Shown here: one piece after another, positions 54,644 through 64,000 of the stretch | Layout of the letters: the number at the start of each line of letters is the position of its first letter | Numbering within the stretch: the stretch's first letter is position 1 | Assembly (NCBI GenBank): GCA_963826795.1 | Contig: CAWGYT010000010.1 | Coordinates: forward strand, 744,001-808,000 | Source of the DNA: CAWGYT01 sp963826795 | Lineage (GTDB): Bacteria > Planctomycetota > Planctomycetia > Pirellulales > Pirellulaceae | DNA: 64,000 nucleotides | Direction of reading: 5' to 3' | Notes under the pieces: model-generated | The model's input: the letters and a program-made list of their open reading frames with translations, nothing else | The model's database searches: none | Told to the model about the DNA's origin: nothing | Position numbers and translations under genes: made by a program

Positions 54644-55939
54644 CTAGGCCCGCGCGCGGCGACGCCCCAATCCGGCGATGCCGGCCAATCCCAGCCAGGC
54701 AATCGCCGCAGCTGTGGGTTCGGGGACGGCAGAGACCGCACCCGCAGGGCGCGGCCCCAACTCGAACCCGCCGTCGGAAAAGGCGGCCACGAGGTCGCCG
54801 CTGTCGAAAACCAGATCGCCGGTCCAATCCCCCTCGGACCAGATTGCGGGCTGCGTTGTTTCGTACTTGCCCGCCGCAAAAACGGCGACCAGATCGTCCG
54901 TGGAGAAGGAACCATCGAAGTTCGCATCACCGAACCAGGTCTTGGCATGATCCTGCACCCAGATGATGCGATCGGCATCGTTGACCAAGCCGTCCGCGTT
55001 TTCGTCGAATGTCCCGAGGTCAGGATTCGCCTCCTGCATCGCCATCGCCTGAAGATCGATGTCGGCCGTATCCACCAGACCGTCTGCGTTGTAGTCGCCC
55101 GGTGTTGTCTCGACGGGTGCCAAGAGGGCATCCAGATCTTCGGGCGTCAAATCGGGATTCTGAGAGAAGATCATCACGTCCAGCGACGTTCCGCGCTCGC
55201 GCGTGGCGACGGCGAAATCCAACACGGCCCCGACGTCTTCCACGACATAGTTCGCGTGACCAAGACTGTTGCCCCACTCCGCGTTCTGCCAGTGGTACTG
55301 TCCCTCGAATTGTTCGTCCCCTCTCAGGCCTTCCGCGTCACATTCTTCATCCGGCACGACCCAAGGCTCTTCGGGAATCCGGCAGCCGTCGAGCGGCCCG
55401 TATTCAACTCCATTGATCACTTTGGTCAGTCCCACGTTGCCGTCCCGCGTGTCACGAAGTTCCTGCTCGGCAGGGTCCTGGTCCAGCGAAAGGACCGGCA
55501 AATAGATCGAATCCTCGTTGCCGTAATTGGACGCCGCGAGAGTACGCAGGTCGAACAGCGAATAACGCAGGTAAAGATAATAAATGCCGGGATTGTCGAA
55601 TTGGAGTGAGTAGCCGACTTGGTCCGCGAAGTCGCCGCCGCCGACCTGATCGAAAATGGCCTGCCGCTGCGACGGATTCGAGCTGGCGGGCGGGACCATG
55701 ATCGTCCCGGGGTTATCGTTGAAAAGCTCAACCTCGTCGGGCTGGTCAGGGCTGATGATCAGCCATCCCGTGTCGGGATTGTTCAAATCGTCGTTGTCGA
55801 ACAACTCGGCTTCGACGACGAGAAAATCGGTCCCCGGCTGCTGTTGAATGACCGCGCCCCGGGTGGACGCAGAGATGATCATCAGGCAGCTTGCGATGCA
55901 TAGCTGTCTACACAAATGCTGTTTCAAGTGACGCCTCAT
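54644..55939 (-). CDS. PEP-CTERM exported protein with dockerin-like repeats
   Basis: 431 aa. Signal peptide (LCIASCLMIISASTRGA), a beta-rich N-terminal region (residues 35-130), then calcium-loop pairs of dockerin type: GDYNADGLVDTADI, DENADGLVNDADR, GDANFDGSFSTDDL, GDWTGDLVFDSGDL. The C-terminus is the PEP-CTERM sorting signal: VPEP, a hydrophobic helix, then GRRRARA. ATG 55939 has AAGGA 7 nt upstream. Likely processed by an exosortase and displayed on or outside the envelope. Divergent from the giant protein at 56448, whose C-terminus carries the same kind of module. Confidence 0.88.
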   Translation of the reverse strand: MRRHLKQHLCRQLCIASCLMIISASTRGAVIQQQPGTDFLVVEAELFDNDDLNNPDTGWLIISPDQPDEVELFNDNPGTIMVPPASSNPSQRQAIFDQVGGGDFADQVGYSLQFDNPGIYYLYLRYSLFDLRTLAASNYGNEDSIYLPVLSLDQDPAEQELRDTRDGNVGLTKVINGVEYGPLDGCRIPEEPWVVPDEECDAEGLRGDEQFEGQYHWQNAEWGNSLGHANYVVEDVGAVLDFAVATRERGTSLDVMIFSQNPDLTPEDLDALLAPVETTPGDYNADGLVDTADIDLQAMAMQEANPDLGTFDENADGLVNDADRIIWVQDHAKTWFGDANFDGSFSTDDLVAVFAAGKYETTQPAIWSEGDWTGDLVFDSGDLVAAFSDGGFELGPRPAGAVSAVPEPTAAAIAWLGLAGIAGLGRRRARA

Positions 55940-56447
55940 AAGAATTCCTTTGTCCTTTCTATGGATAAGTATCGAGCCGCAAAGCTGGGCGCTTACAGAC
56001 GCCGCAAATCGACGCCTGAGTCTAAGTGTGCCGCGCCCCAGCGTCAAATCTTTTGGGTGTCGACCGGGTGGAATTCCGACTTGTCGCGGCTTGTTCGTGA
56101 CGCCAATTCGCGTGTCAGCTCCGCCCAGACTGTGGCGGCAACTCCACCAGGACTGGAGTGCCATGACGCTTGCCTCGACTCCCGGGGCACCGTGCAATCG
56201 ACTCTCTGACTCTTGGGAGGGCGAGGATTGCGGCGCAAGGCGTTTCGCCGTGACCCCGGAACGCAACCGAGAAAGGTGTTGACGATGGCTTGTCCACTGG
56301 ACTGGACCGGTCGGCCTGGAGTTGGAATCGTTCGCGGGAATCGGCTAGAGTGAGTGCCGCTTAGGAAACGGGGCTGTGAGGCGAGCACCGCTGGTGCGAC
56401 AGTTCGTTGTCCGCCCTCAAGAACGGCGTAGCAGCCCAGGTGACTTG
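55940..56447. other. 508-bp divergent region between two exported-protein genes
   Basis: Holds the leaders of both genes. A candidate promoter for the plus-strand gene is TTGGAA (56322-56327), 18-bp spacer, TAGAGT (56346-56351). The frame of the giant protein is open from 56376 (GTG), but the segment before 56448 is not export-signal-like. Nothing else seen. Confidence 0.4.
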
Positions 56448-59400
56448 ATGGATAGGTGCGGGATGGCATTCGGACGGCGGAAACACAGCAGTCGGTACTT
56501 CCGCGGTAGGTTGGAATCGCTTGAAACACGCCGCTGTCTCGATAGCACGGTCGTCTTCAATGAAGTGATGTACCATCCACGTGACGCGGCCGATCAAGCA
56601 GGCGAGTGGATCGAGCTTTACAACCAGCTGGCCGTCGACATGGATATCTCCGACTGGGTCTTGACCGGTGGAGTGGACTTTCGATTTCCCGCAGAAACGA
56701 TCGTCCCGGGTCGCGGCTACCTGCTGATCTCGTCCGATCCTTCAGCTCTCAAGGAGGCAACGGGGTTGCAGTATATCCTGGGGCCGTGGTCGGGCCAACT
56801 GAACAACGATCGCGACGAGTTGCGTCTCTATAACAATGACGAACGACTGATGAATGCGATGGTCTATGCGGACACCGCGCCCTGGCCGGCCGCGGCCGAT
56901 GGCGGTGGAGCGTCGCTTGTAAAAGCCGATCCCGATACGGCGTCGCACGTGCGAGAATCCTGGACGTTCAGTCGCCAGCGAGGTGGCACGCCCGGCCAGC
57001 CGAATTCGGATGCGACTTCTTGGGCTCGCTCGCTGGTATTCAACGAGGTCGCCGCCGCGGGCGGCGATTCGTTCTTTGTCGAGATCGCCAATCTCAGTAC
57101 CGCTGCACTTGATCTGACGGGCGCTACGATCGCGACCTCGAACAACGATCTGGGCTCGTTTGTTTTTCCTTCGTCGAATCTCAACCCGGGCGAGTTGGTG
57201 GTGCTGACGCAGAATCAGTTGGGTTTTCGCCCACAGGATACGGACCGCCTCCTGCTTTTTTCGGCCGATGGAGAGACGATTCTTGATGGACAACGCGTGA
57301 CGGGACGTCTGCGTGGTCGAGCGGAACAAAACGCCGCCGACTGGCTCTATCCGCTGACGCCAACCCCGGGTTCGCAGAATCTCTTTGAATTTCACAATGA
57401 AATCGTAATCAACGAGATCATGTACCATGCCAGTCCGCAGCTCGGCGCGCTGGAACGCGCTGCCAGTTACGAACGGACTTCGTTGGTCACCATGACTTGG
57501 GACCAGTGGAAATACAATGCGTCGGGAGAAAAGCTCTTGTCGGGATGGGCAACGCAAGACTACGCAGTGGACGACATCACGTGGTTTCAAGGCAAGACGC
57601 CGATGGGCACTTCCGATACGGCTCTGCCGCTGCCAATCGGCACCGAATTCCCGCCGCCGCGGCAAAATGCTCCGCCGTTTACGACGTTCTATTTTCAGAC
57701 CGATTTCGACATCACGGCTGATTTGTGGGGGCAGATCGACGTGCTGGAATTGTCGCACCTAATCGACGACGGGGCTATTTTCTATCTGAACGGCCAGGAA
57801 ATCGAGCGGTTCAATCTTCCCGAGGGCGACGTCGGACCCGACACGGTCGCTTCAACCACCGTCAATGTGGCCGGCGGAGTGGGGCCCATCGATGTGCCGC
57901 CTGAGTTACTGCAGGTTGGGCGAAACACGTTGTCCGCCGAGCTTCACTTGCGCACTCGTTTCGATACAGATGTCGTATTCGGCGCCCGCCTGGCATATGG
58001 CATTCAGACGGCCGACCCAATTCCGGGACAGGTTTATGAGGAGCGCGACGAAGCGGAGTGGATCGAGCTTTACAATCGGAGCGCCCATCCGGTCGACCTC
58101 AGCGGCTGGCGGTTGGCCGAAGCGATCGAGTTCGCGATCCCCGCGGGCACGCAGCTTGGGCCAGATCAGTATCTTGTGATTGCGAAGAACGTCGACGTTT
58201 TCCGTGGCAACTATCCGGACGTGCCCGTGCTGGGTAGTTTCGGTGGGTCTCTGAGTGACCACGACGATCGAATTCTGCTGGTCGATGCCAGCGGTAACCC
58301 GGCGGATGACGTGCATTACTACGAGGGTGGCACCTGGTCCTCCGTTGCGGATGGCGGTGGGTCCAGCCTTGAGTTGCTCAATCCCTTGGCCGACAACGGG
58401 CTCGGCTCGTCCTGGGGTGCGAGTGATGAATCGGACGGCTCGGAGTGGGTTTCCTACGCGTTTCAGGATGTCTCGCAGAGGGACGTGTTTGCCCAGGGGC
58501 CGCTGTACCACGAGCTCCTGTTTGGCCTTTTCAGTGAGGGCGAGTTCCTGATCGACGACGTTGAAGTTGTGGAAGATCCAGGTGGCGAGGCCATTTCGAT
58601 GATCCAGAACGGCACGTTTGAATCCGACACGGTGGGGCAGCCGCCGGCCAAGTGGCGACTGATCGGAAATCATTCCGGTCAGGTTGTCACGGATCCGAAT
58701 GATTCCGAAAACCAGGTACTGCACGTCGTTGCGACCGGAGGTCAGCAGTTCGTGCACGACCATGCGGAGACTACCTTTGCCAATGGCCTTGGCATTCAAG
58801 ATGGCGCGGAGTACCGGATATCATTCCGCGTCAAATGGATCTCGGGAAGCAGCCAACTCCACAGTCGATTATGGTTCAATCGAGTTCCGAATACGATGCA
58901 CCTGCACGTTCCCAGTCAGACGGGAACGCCGGGCAGGAGGAATCGGGGCTTCGAGGCGAATCTCGGACCCGCGCTGACCAGGCTCGAACACACTCCCACC
59001 ACGCCGCTCCCAACCGAGGCGGTCCAGGTTTCCGTCGCGGCCGCGGATCCGAATGGCGTGGCCGCTGTGGGCTTATGGTACCGCCGGGATGGCGAAACCT
59101 GGAACGAACTCGCAATGACGGATTCCGGTGGTGGTGTCTATTCGGCTTCGATTCCGCCCCAACCTGTCGGAACAGTCGTGCAGTTCTATGTTGAGGCAAC
59201 GGACGGGGTGGGCGTGAGCACGATGTTTCCCGCCGCGGGCCCGTTGTCGCGTGCGCTCTACCAGGTCGAGGACGGGATCGGCCCTGTGACCGCGATCGAT
59301 CGCATTCGCTTGGTGGTCATGGCCAGCGAAGTGACGGACCTGTTCGAACCGACGCAGCGGATGAGTAATCGGTTCCTGCCCATGACGTTGGTCTACAATG

Positions 59401-62400
59401 ACGAGCCCTATTACAACGTTTCGGTGCGATTGGTGGGGAGTCGATTCACGCGGCCCGACAGCGGTTACAATGTGCAGCTGAGCCCCGAAAAGCCGCTCTA
59501 TGGAGTCCACGATTCGATTCGCTTGGATATCAACGGGATTGCTGAAATCATTGTCAAGCAGATGCTCAACCGAGCCGGTGGGTCGAAGGCAAGCAATTAC
59601 GACGATTTGGCCTACCTCGTCTCTCCCTTTTCGCGTCACAACGGCGAAATGATTTTGCAGCTGGCACGCTACGAGAATCTCTACTTCGAGGAGCAGTTCG
59701 ACAACGGCGGTGAGGGCACCAAATTTCGAATGGACGACGTCACGGTCCCCAGCGACCCGGTTGGCGGCCTCGAGGGACTGAAGCTGGGAACCGAGGTGAA
59801 AAGCAACGGCGATATCGGGATCAACGCCGAATTCGTGTCCCGGCAAGGTGGCAATCCGGAATTCTATCGTGCCCACCTGTTGATCCGGAACAATCGCGAA
59901 AAGGATGACTTCGCATCCATTGCGCAACTCGCGCAGTCTCTTTATTTCGAAGGTCGAGAATTGTTCGAGGCGACGAACGCGACGATGGACGTCGATTTGT
60001 GGATGAGACACTATGCACATCAGACCTTCTTCGGGAACGGCGACAGCTACGGAGCTCGGCGACCGAAGAACTTGAGGATCTTTATTCGGCCCGGCGACGA
60101 ATTGGCCGTGCCGCTAATGTGGGATTGCGATAGCTGCAGCCTGACCGGTGGACTGATGGAGGAATCAACCACCTCTCGCCTCGACGAGATCCGTAGCATC
60201 CCCCACAATCTGCGATTGTATTGGGGACATCTGCTGGACCTGGTCGATCGCAGCTTCAACGAATCCTATGTCGCGAGGTGGGCGGAGCATTACGGCACGC
60301 TGGCCAACGGCCGAGCCGGTGGGACGCTCACCTTCGCGAACGCGGCCTCGCGAACGCGTGACCAAGCAGCCAATGTGCTTAACACGGTTGAATCCGTGAT
60401 TCCGAAGGTCGACTTCCAAATCACCACGAATGCTGGCCAGCCGATCCGCGTCGACCAACGCACCGTCACGCTTGAAGGCACGGGATGGGTCGATATTCGT
60501 CAGATCCGGTTGGCGGGCTCGGCACGCGCACTCGACGCGTATTGGCCCGCGGCAAGCACGTGGCGAATCGCGTTGCCTTTGGTCGAAGGCGAGAATGAAA
60601 TTCTGCTGGAGGCAGTGGACTTTCGTGGCGACGTGATGGCGACGCAATCCATCCGGGTTAGCAGTACCGTCGTGGACCCCATCTTTGAGTCGCTGCGAAT
60701 CACGGAACTGAATTTTAATCCGGCTCAGCCGACTCAGGCGGAGATCAATCACGGATTCGTTGACGGGGACGATTTCGAGTTCATTGAAGTCTTTAATGCC
60801 AATGCCGCAGAACCCCTGAATCTGGCAGGACTGGCGTTCGCCGGCGGTGTGGAATTCGACTTCCCGGACCGCCAACTTTTGCCCGGTGAATACGCCGTCG
60901 TGGTCGAAGATGTTCAGGCGTTTACTTATCGTTACGGACCGGAGATCACGATTCTCGGACAGTGGTCCGGTGGTTTGGCTAACGGAGGCGAAAGCCTTGT
61001 CTTGATCGACCGGGCCGGAAACGAGGTTTTCGATTTCGAGTTCGGCGACAACGACCCATGGCCCGAGCGCGCCGATGGTCAGGGGGCGACGCTGGAACTA
61101 AGGGACGTGATGTTCACGCTCCCGGGACAGATGGGCAACGCGGATTTCTGGCGCGGAAGCACTGAGCTGGGTGGTTCGCCGGGTCGTCCGGGAATTGGTT
61201 CGCTGGGTGTCGTGATCAACGAAGTGATCGCCAATCCGGACAAGCGAGTCGTTTTGTTCGATTCCGTCGAGCTTCACAACACGACCGACCGGCCCATTGA
61301 CATCGGGGGCTGGTATCTCAGTGATTCGGCGAATCGCTTGCTGAAATATCGAATCCCCGCGAACGTCGTGATTCCGGCAGGCGGCTATCTTGTTTTCAGC
61401 GAGAACGATTTCAACCCGTCGCCCGACGATCCGGGCCCGGACGACTTTGCATTCGGATCCTCAGGCGACGACGTTTGGCTGGTGATTCCGCCCGCTGATG
61501 GCGAGGTACTTTGGTTTGTGGATGATGTGCACTTCGGCGCCACTCCGTCGGGAGAATCGATGGGTCGAGTTCCCGACGGTTTCGGTCGGCTCGTGCCGCT
61601 CGTCGAAACGACATTCGGCACGCCCAATGCCAACCCGCGTTTCGGTCCGGTTGTGATTAGCGAACTCAACTACGCTCCCTCTCAACCTGCCGCGGCTGAT
61701 CTGGCCATTGACCCGACTTTGACTGCCGCGGATCTCGAGTTCCTCGAGCTATCCAACTCGGGGGAAGAACCCGAAGATCTCACCGATTGGCGACTCCGCG
61801 GGGGAGTCGCTTTTGACTTCCCGGCCGGTACGATTCTCAACGCGGCTGAGACGCTGTTGATCGTGTCTTTCGACCCTCAAGCCGCCGCGAACGTGAACCG
61901 CCTGGCGGCGTTTCGCGAACACTTTCAAATCGAGGCGGCCGTCCCTATCGTGGGAGACTATGCCGGGCGGTTGGCCGACCGCGGCAAGCGGATTCAGCTG
62001 CAACGTGCGGCCGGCGCGGAGGGAAGCGAGCTTCATTGGTGGGAAGACGAGCTCCTGTACGATATTGCCCCGCCCTGGCCGGAGCTTGACGGCAAGGGGC
62101 AATCCCTGACGCGGACCGCGACCGCTGCCTACGGGAATGATCCCCAAAGCTGGGTGACCGCGGTGGCATCGCCGGGACGAGTTGACGTGCTCACGACCGG
62201 CGATTTCAACGGAGACGGTGTCGTGGACGCGGTCGACGTGAACGAATTGTCCGCAGGGGTGCGCCGTCAGGACCTTCGCTTCGACCTCGATGGCAGCGGC
62301 AGCACGACGCAGACGGATCTTGCCTGGATGATCCACGCGGTGCTGGACACCACCTTCGGGGACGTGAACCTGGATGGGACATTCGATTCCGAGGACCTGG

Positions 62401-62654
62401 TGCTCGTCTTCCAGCGTGGGGAATACGAAGACGGCATCGAGGGCAATTCCGGGTGGGAAGACGGGGATTGGGATGGAGACGGTGATTTCACGTCCAGTGA
62501 TTTCGTGGCTGCGTTTCAGGATGGTGGATATCGCGCGGCGGCAATCGCCCCGGCCTGGTGGGAAACCCGCTTGGACGCCCACGATCCATTCTTTGCCGAC
62601 CTGGACGCTGCCTTCGCGAATTGGCCGGACAACCTCGAGCTAGACGGTTCGTAG
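56448..62654 (+). CDS. Giant exported CotH-kinase / lamin-tail-domain protein with dockerin-like end
   Basis: About 2068 aa. N-terminus RGRLESLETRRCL matches the planctomycete LESLE-x-RR export-type motif. Several lamin-tail domains follow: VVFNEVMYHPRD with EWIELYN, SLVFNEVAAAGGDSFFVEI, IVINEIMYHAS with EWIELYNRS, then after the middle domain ITELNFNPAQ, VVINEVIANPD and VVISELNYAPS. The middle (about residues 945-1285) is a CotH-like domain with IRLDINGIAEIIVKQMLN, NREKDDFASIAQLA and VPLMWDCDSCSL; whether it is an active protein kinase is open. The C-terminus has EF-hand/dockerin loops (GDFNGDGVVDAVDV, GDVNLDGTFDSEDL, GDWDGDGDFTSSDF). Start is 56448 or 56463. Confidence 0.88.
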   Translation: MDRCGMAFGRRKHSSRYFRGRLESLETRRCLDSTVVFNEVMYHPRDAADQAGEWIELYNQLAVDMDISDWVLTGGVDFRFPAETIVPGRGYLLISSDPSALKEATGLQYILGPWSGQLNNDRDELRLYNNDERLMNAMVYADTAPWPAAADGGGASLVKADPDTASHVRESWTFSRQRGGTPGQPNSDATSWARSLVFNEVAAAGGDSFFVEIANLSTAALDLTGATIATSNNDLGSFVFPSSNLNPGELVVLTQNQLGFRPQDTDRLLLFSADGETILDGQRVTGRLRGRAEQNAADWLYPLTPTPGSQNLFEFHNEIVINEIMYHASPQLGALERAASYERTSLVTMTWDQWKYNASGEKLLSGWATQDYAVDDITWFQGKTPMGTSDTALPLPIGTEFPPPRQNAPPFTTFYFQTDFDITADLWGQIDVLELSHLIDDGAIFYLNGQEIERFNLPEGDVGPDTVASTTVNVAGGVGPIDVPPELLQVGRNTLSAELHLRTRFDTDVVFGARLAYGIQTADPIPGQVYEERDEAEWIELYNRSAHPVDLSGWRLAEAIEFAIPAGTQLGPDQYLVIAKNVDVFRGNYPDVPVLGSFGGSLSDHDDRILLVDASGNPADDVHYYEGGTWSSVADGGGSSLELLNPLADNGLGSSWGASDESDGSEWVSYAFQDVSQRDVFAQGPLYHELLFGLFSEGEFLIDDVEVVEDPGGEAISMIQNGTFESDTVGQPPAKWRLIGNHSGQVVTDPNDSENQVLHVVATGGQQFVHDHAETTFANGLGIQDGAEYRISFRVKWISGSSQLHSRLWFNRVPNTMHLHVPSQTGTPGRRNRGFEANLGPALTRLEHTPTTPLPTEAVQVSVAAADPNGVAAVGLWYRRDGETWNELAMTDSGGGVYSASIPPQPVGTVVQFYVEATDGVGVSTMFPAAGPLSRALYQVEDGIGPVTAIDRIRLVVMASEVTDLFEPTQRMSNRFLPMTLVYNDEPYYNVSVRLVGSRFTRPDSGYNVQLSPEKPLYGVHDSIRLDINGIAEIIVKQMLNRAGGSKASNYDDLAYLVSPFSRHNGEMILQLARYENLYFEEQFDNGGEGTKFRMDDVTVPSDPVGGLEGLKLGTEVKSNGDIGINAEFVSRQGGNPEFYRAHLLIRNNREKDDFASIAQLAQSLYFEGRELFEATNATMDVDLWMRHYAHQTFFGNGDSYGARRPKNLRIFIRPGDELAVPLMWDCDSCSLTGGLMEESTTSRLDEIRSIPHNLRLYWGHLLDLVDRSFNESYVARWAEHYGTLANGRAGGTLTFANAASRTRDQAANVLNTVESVIPKVDFQITTNAGQPIRVDQRTVTLEGTGWVDIRQIRLAGSARALDAYWPAASTWRIALPLVEGENEILLEAVDFRGDVMATQSIRVSSTVVDPIFESLRITELNFNPAQPTQAEINHGFVDGDDFEFIEVFNANAAEPLNLAGLAFAGGVEFDFPDRQLLPGEYAVVVEDVQAFTYRYGPEITILGQWSGGLANGGESLVLIDRAGNEVFDFEFGDNDPWPERADGQGATLELRDVMFTLPGQMGNADFWRGSTELGGSPGRPGIGSLGVVINEVIANPDKRVVLFDSVELHNTTDRPIDIGGWYLSDSANRLLKYRIPANVVIPAGGYLVFSENDFNPSPDDPGPDDFAFGSSGDDVWLVIPPADGEVLWFVDDVHFGATPSGESMGRVPDGFGRLVPLVETTFGTPNANPRFGPVVISELNYAPSQPAAADLAIDPTLTAADLEFLELSNSGEEPEDLTDWRLRGGVAFDFPAGTILNAAETLLIVSFDPQAAANVNRLAAFREHFQIEAAVPIVGDYAGRLADRGKRIQLQRAAGAEGSELHWWEDELLYDIAPPWPELDGKGQSLTRTATAAYGNDPQSWVTAVASPGRVDVLTTGDFNGDGVVDAVDVNELSAGVRRQDLRFDLDGSGSTTQTDLAWMIHAVLDTTFGDVNLDGTFDSEDLVLVFQRGEYEDGIEGNSGWEDGDWDGDGDFTSSDFVAAFQDGGYRAAAIAPAWWETRLDAHDPFFADLDAAFANWPDNLELDGS

Positions 62655-62695
62655 GGTCTGCCCCAACGGACCTGCCGCAAACGAAGCGAGGGAAT

Positions 62696-64000
62696 TCAGG
62701 GAGCGGCGCGGAGCACTTTCTGCGAACGGAGCGTCTCGAGACGCGATTGCTGCAATGTTTTGTCCGCGGCGGAAGCGACTCGCACCGCCTCGGTTTGCCA
62801 CTTGAGGGCGCTCGAAAGATCACCTGACTCGGCATAGGCGGCGGCCAGCGTGCTCAGTGCGGAAGCATTCTGGTGACCTGTTGCGTCCGCTGACTGTTTC
62901 GCCATCGCCAGCGCAATTCGTCCGCTCCGAACCGAGTCGTCAGGACAGGTGGCCAAGATCCAGGCGAGTCGTTGGACGGCCTCGAGTCGGGGACGCGGGG
63001 CTTGCAGGGCGTCACGGTACGCACGGGCTGCCGCTCGCCATTGCTGCTGCTGTTCCAGGTGGACGCCCAGTTGAAAGGACGCGGGTGCGTAACGCGGGTC
63101 AAGCCGGAGCGCTTGTTGATACTCGGAAATTGCCTTCTGCGGGTCACCCTGCTGATCGAAAATCGTGCCGAGATTGAAGTGGGCTTCGGCGAAATCCGGG
63201 TTGATGGCAAGCGCCTTGTGGAAATAGTTGGCCGCTTCCTCGAGTCGAGACTGACGCCGCCGCAGCACGCCGAGATTGTTGTACGCCTTGGAATAGCGGG
63301 GATTCAGCCGAATGGCCTCTTGGTAGTGCTGGATCGCCAGTTCGACTTCATTCCGCTGTTGATGCAGGGCGGCGAGGTTGTTGTGCGCGGGGGCGAACTC
63401 CGGGTTCAGGTCGATGACGCGCTCGAAATAGCGTTGCGCGGCCTCGAGGTCGCCCTGGCGAAAGCAGGCTGAACCAAGGCTGTTGAGTGCCTGTTGATGG
63501 TCGGGATCGATTCGCAGTGCCTCTTGGAACTTTTCCGCCGCCTCTTTCGTCTTGCCTTCCTGGAGGAGCGCATTGCCCGCCAAGTACGCGGTTTCCGCGT
63601 CGCCGCCGACCAGCTTATCGGCTTGAAGTGCCAACTGGTTGGCTTCTTCCAGCTTTCCGGCCCAGGCCAGAACCTTGGCGAGATTGCGGAGCGCCTCGCC
63701 CTGTGCCACGGGGTCGATCTGGCTTTCGACGTGCGCGACGACTCGCGCCACTGCCGCGTCCCAGTCCTGCGGGCGGCTGACCGCGTGTTGAGCGGCCAGG
63801 TAGTCGAATAGCGCGACTGCCAGCAGTCGGTTGCCTTCCATGGTCGGATGGACGTGGTCCAGGAACAGCGCCGAGTCGGGGATTCGATTCGGGCTGCGGT
63901 CTTCAATCAGTCGCTCGAAATCAATCACCGGAACTCGCTCTTGAGCCGCCATGTCGCGAACGATCGCGATCGACCGTGAGAGGGCTCGGAGCGGACAAAC
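62696..64000 (-). CDS. TPR-repeat protein with SGNH-hydrolase-like end of an N-terminal domain, partial
   Basis: The frame stays open through the right edge, so the N-terminus is missing. The visible 435 codons start with a segment like the end of an SGNH/GDSL hydrolase (VPVIDFERLI, then LFLDHVHPTMEGNRLLA with the terminal Asp-x-x-His pair). About eight TPR units follow (GKTKEAAEKFQEALRIDPDH, YFERVIDLNPEFAPAHNNLA and so on), ending RSQKVLRAAP. The pairing suggests a membrane- or envelope-associated enzyme with a protein-interaction scaffold. Convergent with the giant gene, 41 bp apart. Confidence 0.8.
   Translation of the reverse strand, partial: VCPLRALSRSIAIVRDMAAQERVPVIDFERLIEDRSPNRIPDSALFLDHVHPTMEGNRLLAVALFDYLAAQHAVSRPQDWDAAVARVVAHVESQIDPVAQGEALRNLAKVLAWAGKLEEANQLALQADKLVGGDAETAYLAGNALLQEGKTKEAAEKFQEALRIDPDHQQALNSLGSACFRQGDLEAAQRYFERVIDLNPEFAPAHNNLAALHQQRNEVELAIQHYQEAIRLNPRYSKAYNNLGVLRRRQSRLEEAANYFHKALAINPDFAEAHFNLGTIFDQQGDPQKAISEYQQALRLDPRYAPASFQLGVHLEQQQQWRAAARAYRDALQAPRPRLEAVQRLAWILATCPDDSVRSGRIALAMAKQSADATGHQNASALSTLAAAYAESGDLSSALKWQTEAVRVASAADKTLQQSRLETLRSQKVLRAAP

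Noticed and set aside
56742..59073. Several 300-residue minus-strand frames under the giant gene
   Set aside because: The plus-strand frame is continuous and domain-rich; these are shadows.

Overview
The window is GC-rich and densely coded (64 kb, roughly 60% G+C by eye). It reads as chromosome of a planctomycete, probably Pirellulales-like. This is an inference from: a PEP-CTERM protein with dockerin-like repeats; a giant exported protein with the N-terminal LESLE-type motif and lamin-tail domains; an FHA-GAF-sigma54 activator; lpxB and an Mla-type lipid transporter (diderm envelope); a PEGA lipoprotein; and single genes for central metabolism scattered among signalling genes.

Layout. 1-16876 (+): respiratory complex I operon from nuoD (cut or just starting at the left edge) through nuoN, then a degenerate PAS/AAA/Fis regulator, a small unknown protein and an Mrp/ApbC P-loop Fe-S carrier, closed by a hairpin. 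16.9-23.6 kb (-): histone H1-like Lys-rich protein, M50 protease, lpxB, a secreted double-YHS protein, a CYTH protein, a secreted beta-propeller-like protein and a ThiD2-ThiE fusion. 23.8-30.6 kb (+): a TM/TPR-like protein, clpC and the mlaE-mlaF-mlaD type transporter. 30.6-39.9 kb: PEGA lipoprotein (-), PP2C phosphatase (+), methyltransferase (-), LptF/LptG permease (+), FHA-sigma54 activator (+), lexA (-), sppA (+). 40-54.4 kb: proB (-), purF (+), then a minus-strand block trpD - MMPL/RND exporter - bL37-like mini-protein - FabZ-like dehydratase - trmB, followed by a nucleoside hydrolase (+), an HtrA-like protease (-), a DksA/TraR protein (-) and an FHA/coiled-coil/TM protein (+). 54.6-64 kb: a PEP-CTERM dockerin protein (-) divergent from a ~2070-aa CotH/lamin-tail protein (+), and a TPR protein running off the right edge (-).

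The most unusual signal is structural. Seven genes are broken by eight frame shifts. Seven of the eight breaks are best explained by gain or loss of exactly one CG/GC dinucleotide in a short (CG)n tract, and the affected genes include clpC and purF. Shifts occur in both directions. This means either a systematic sequencing/basecalling artefact at such tracts or real dinucleotide slippage. Other points: a 33-bp repeat that starts at the stop codons of two consecutive genes, an extra soluble domain in NuoJ, an 18-bp triplication in nuoL, a lexA promoter with two 7-mers 20 bp apart, and the paired PEP-CTERM and giant extracellular proteins sharing a dockerin-like C-terminal module.
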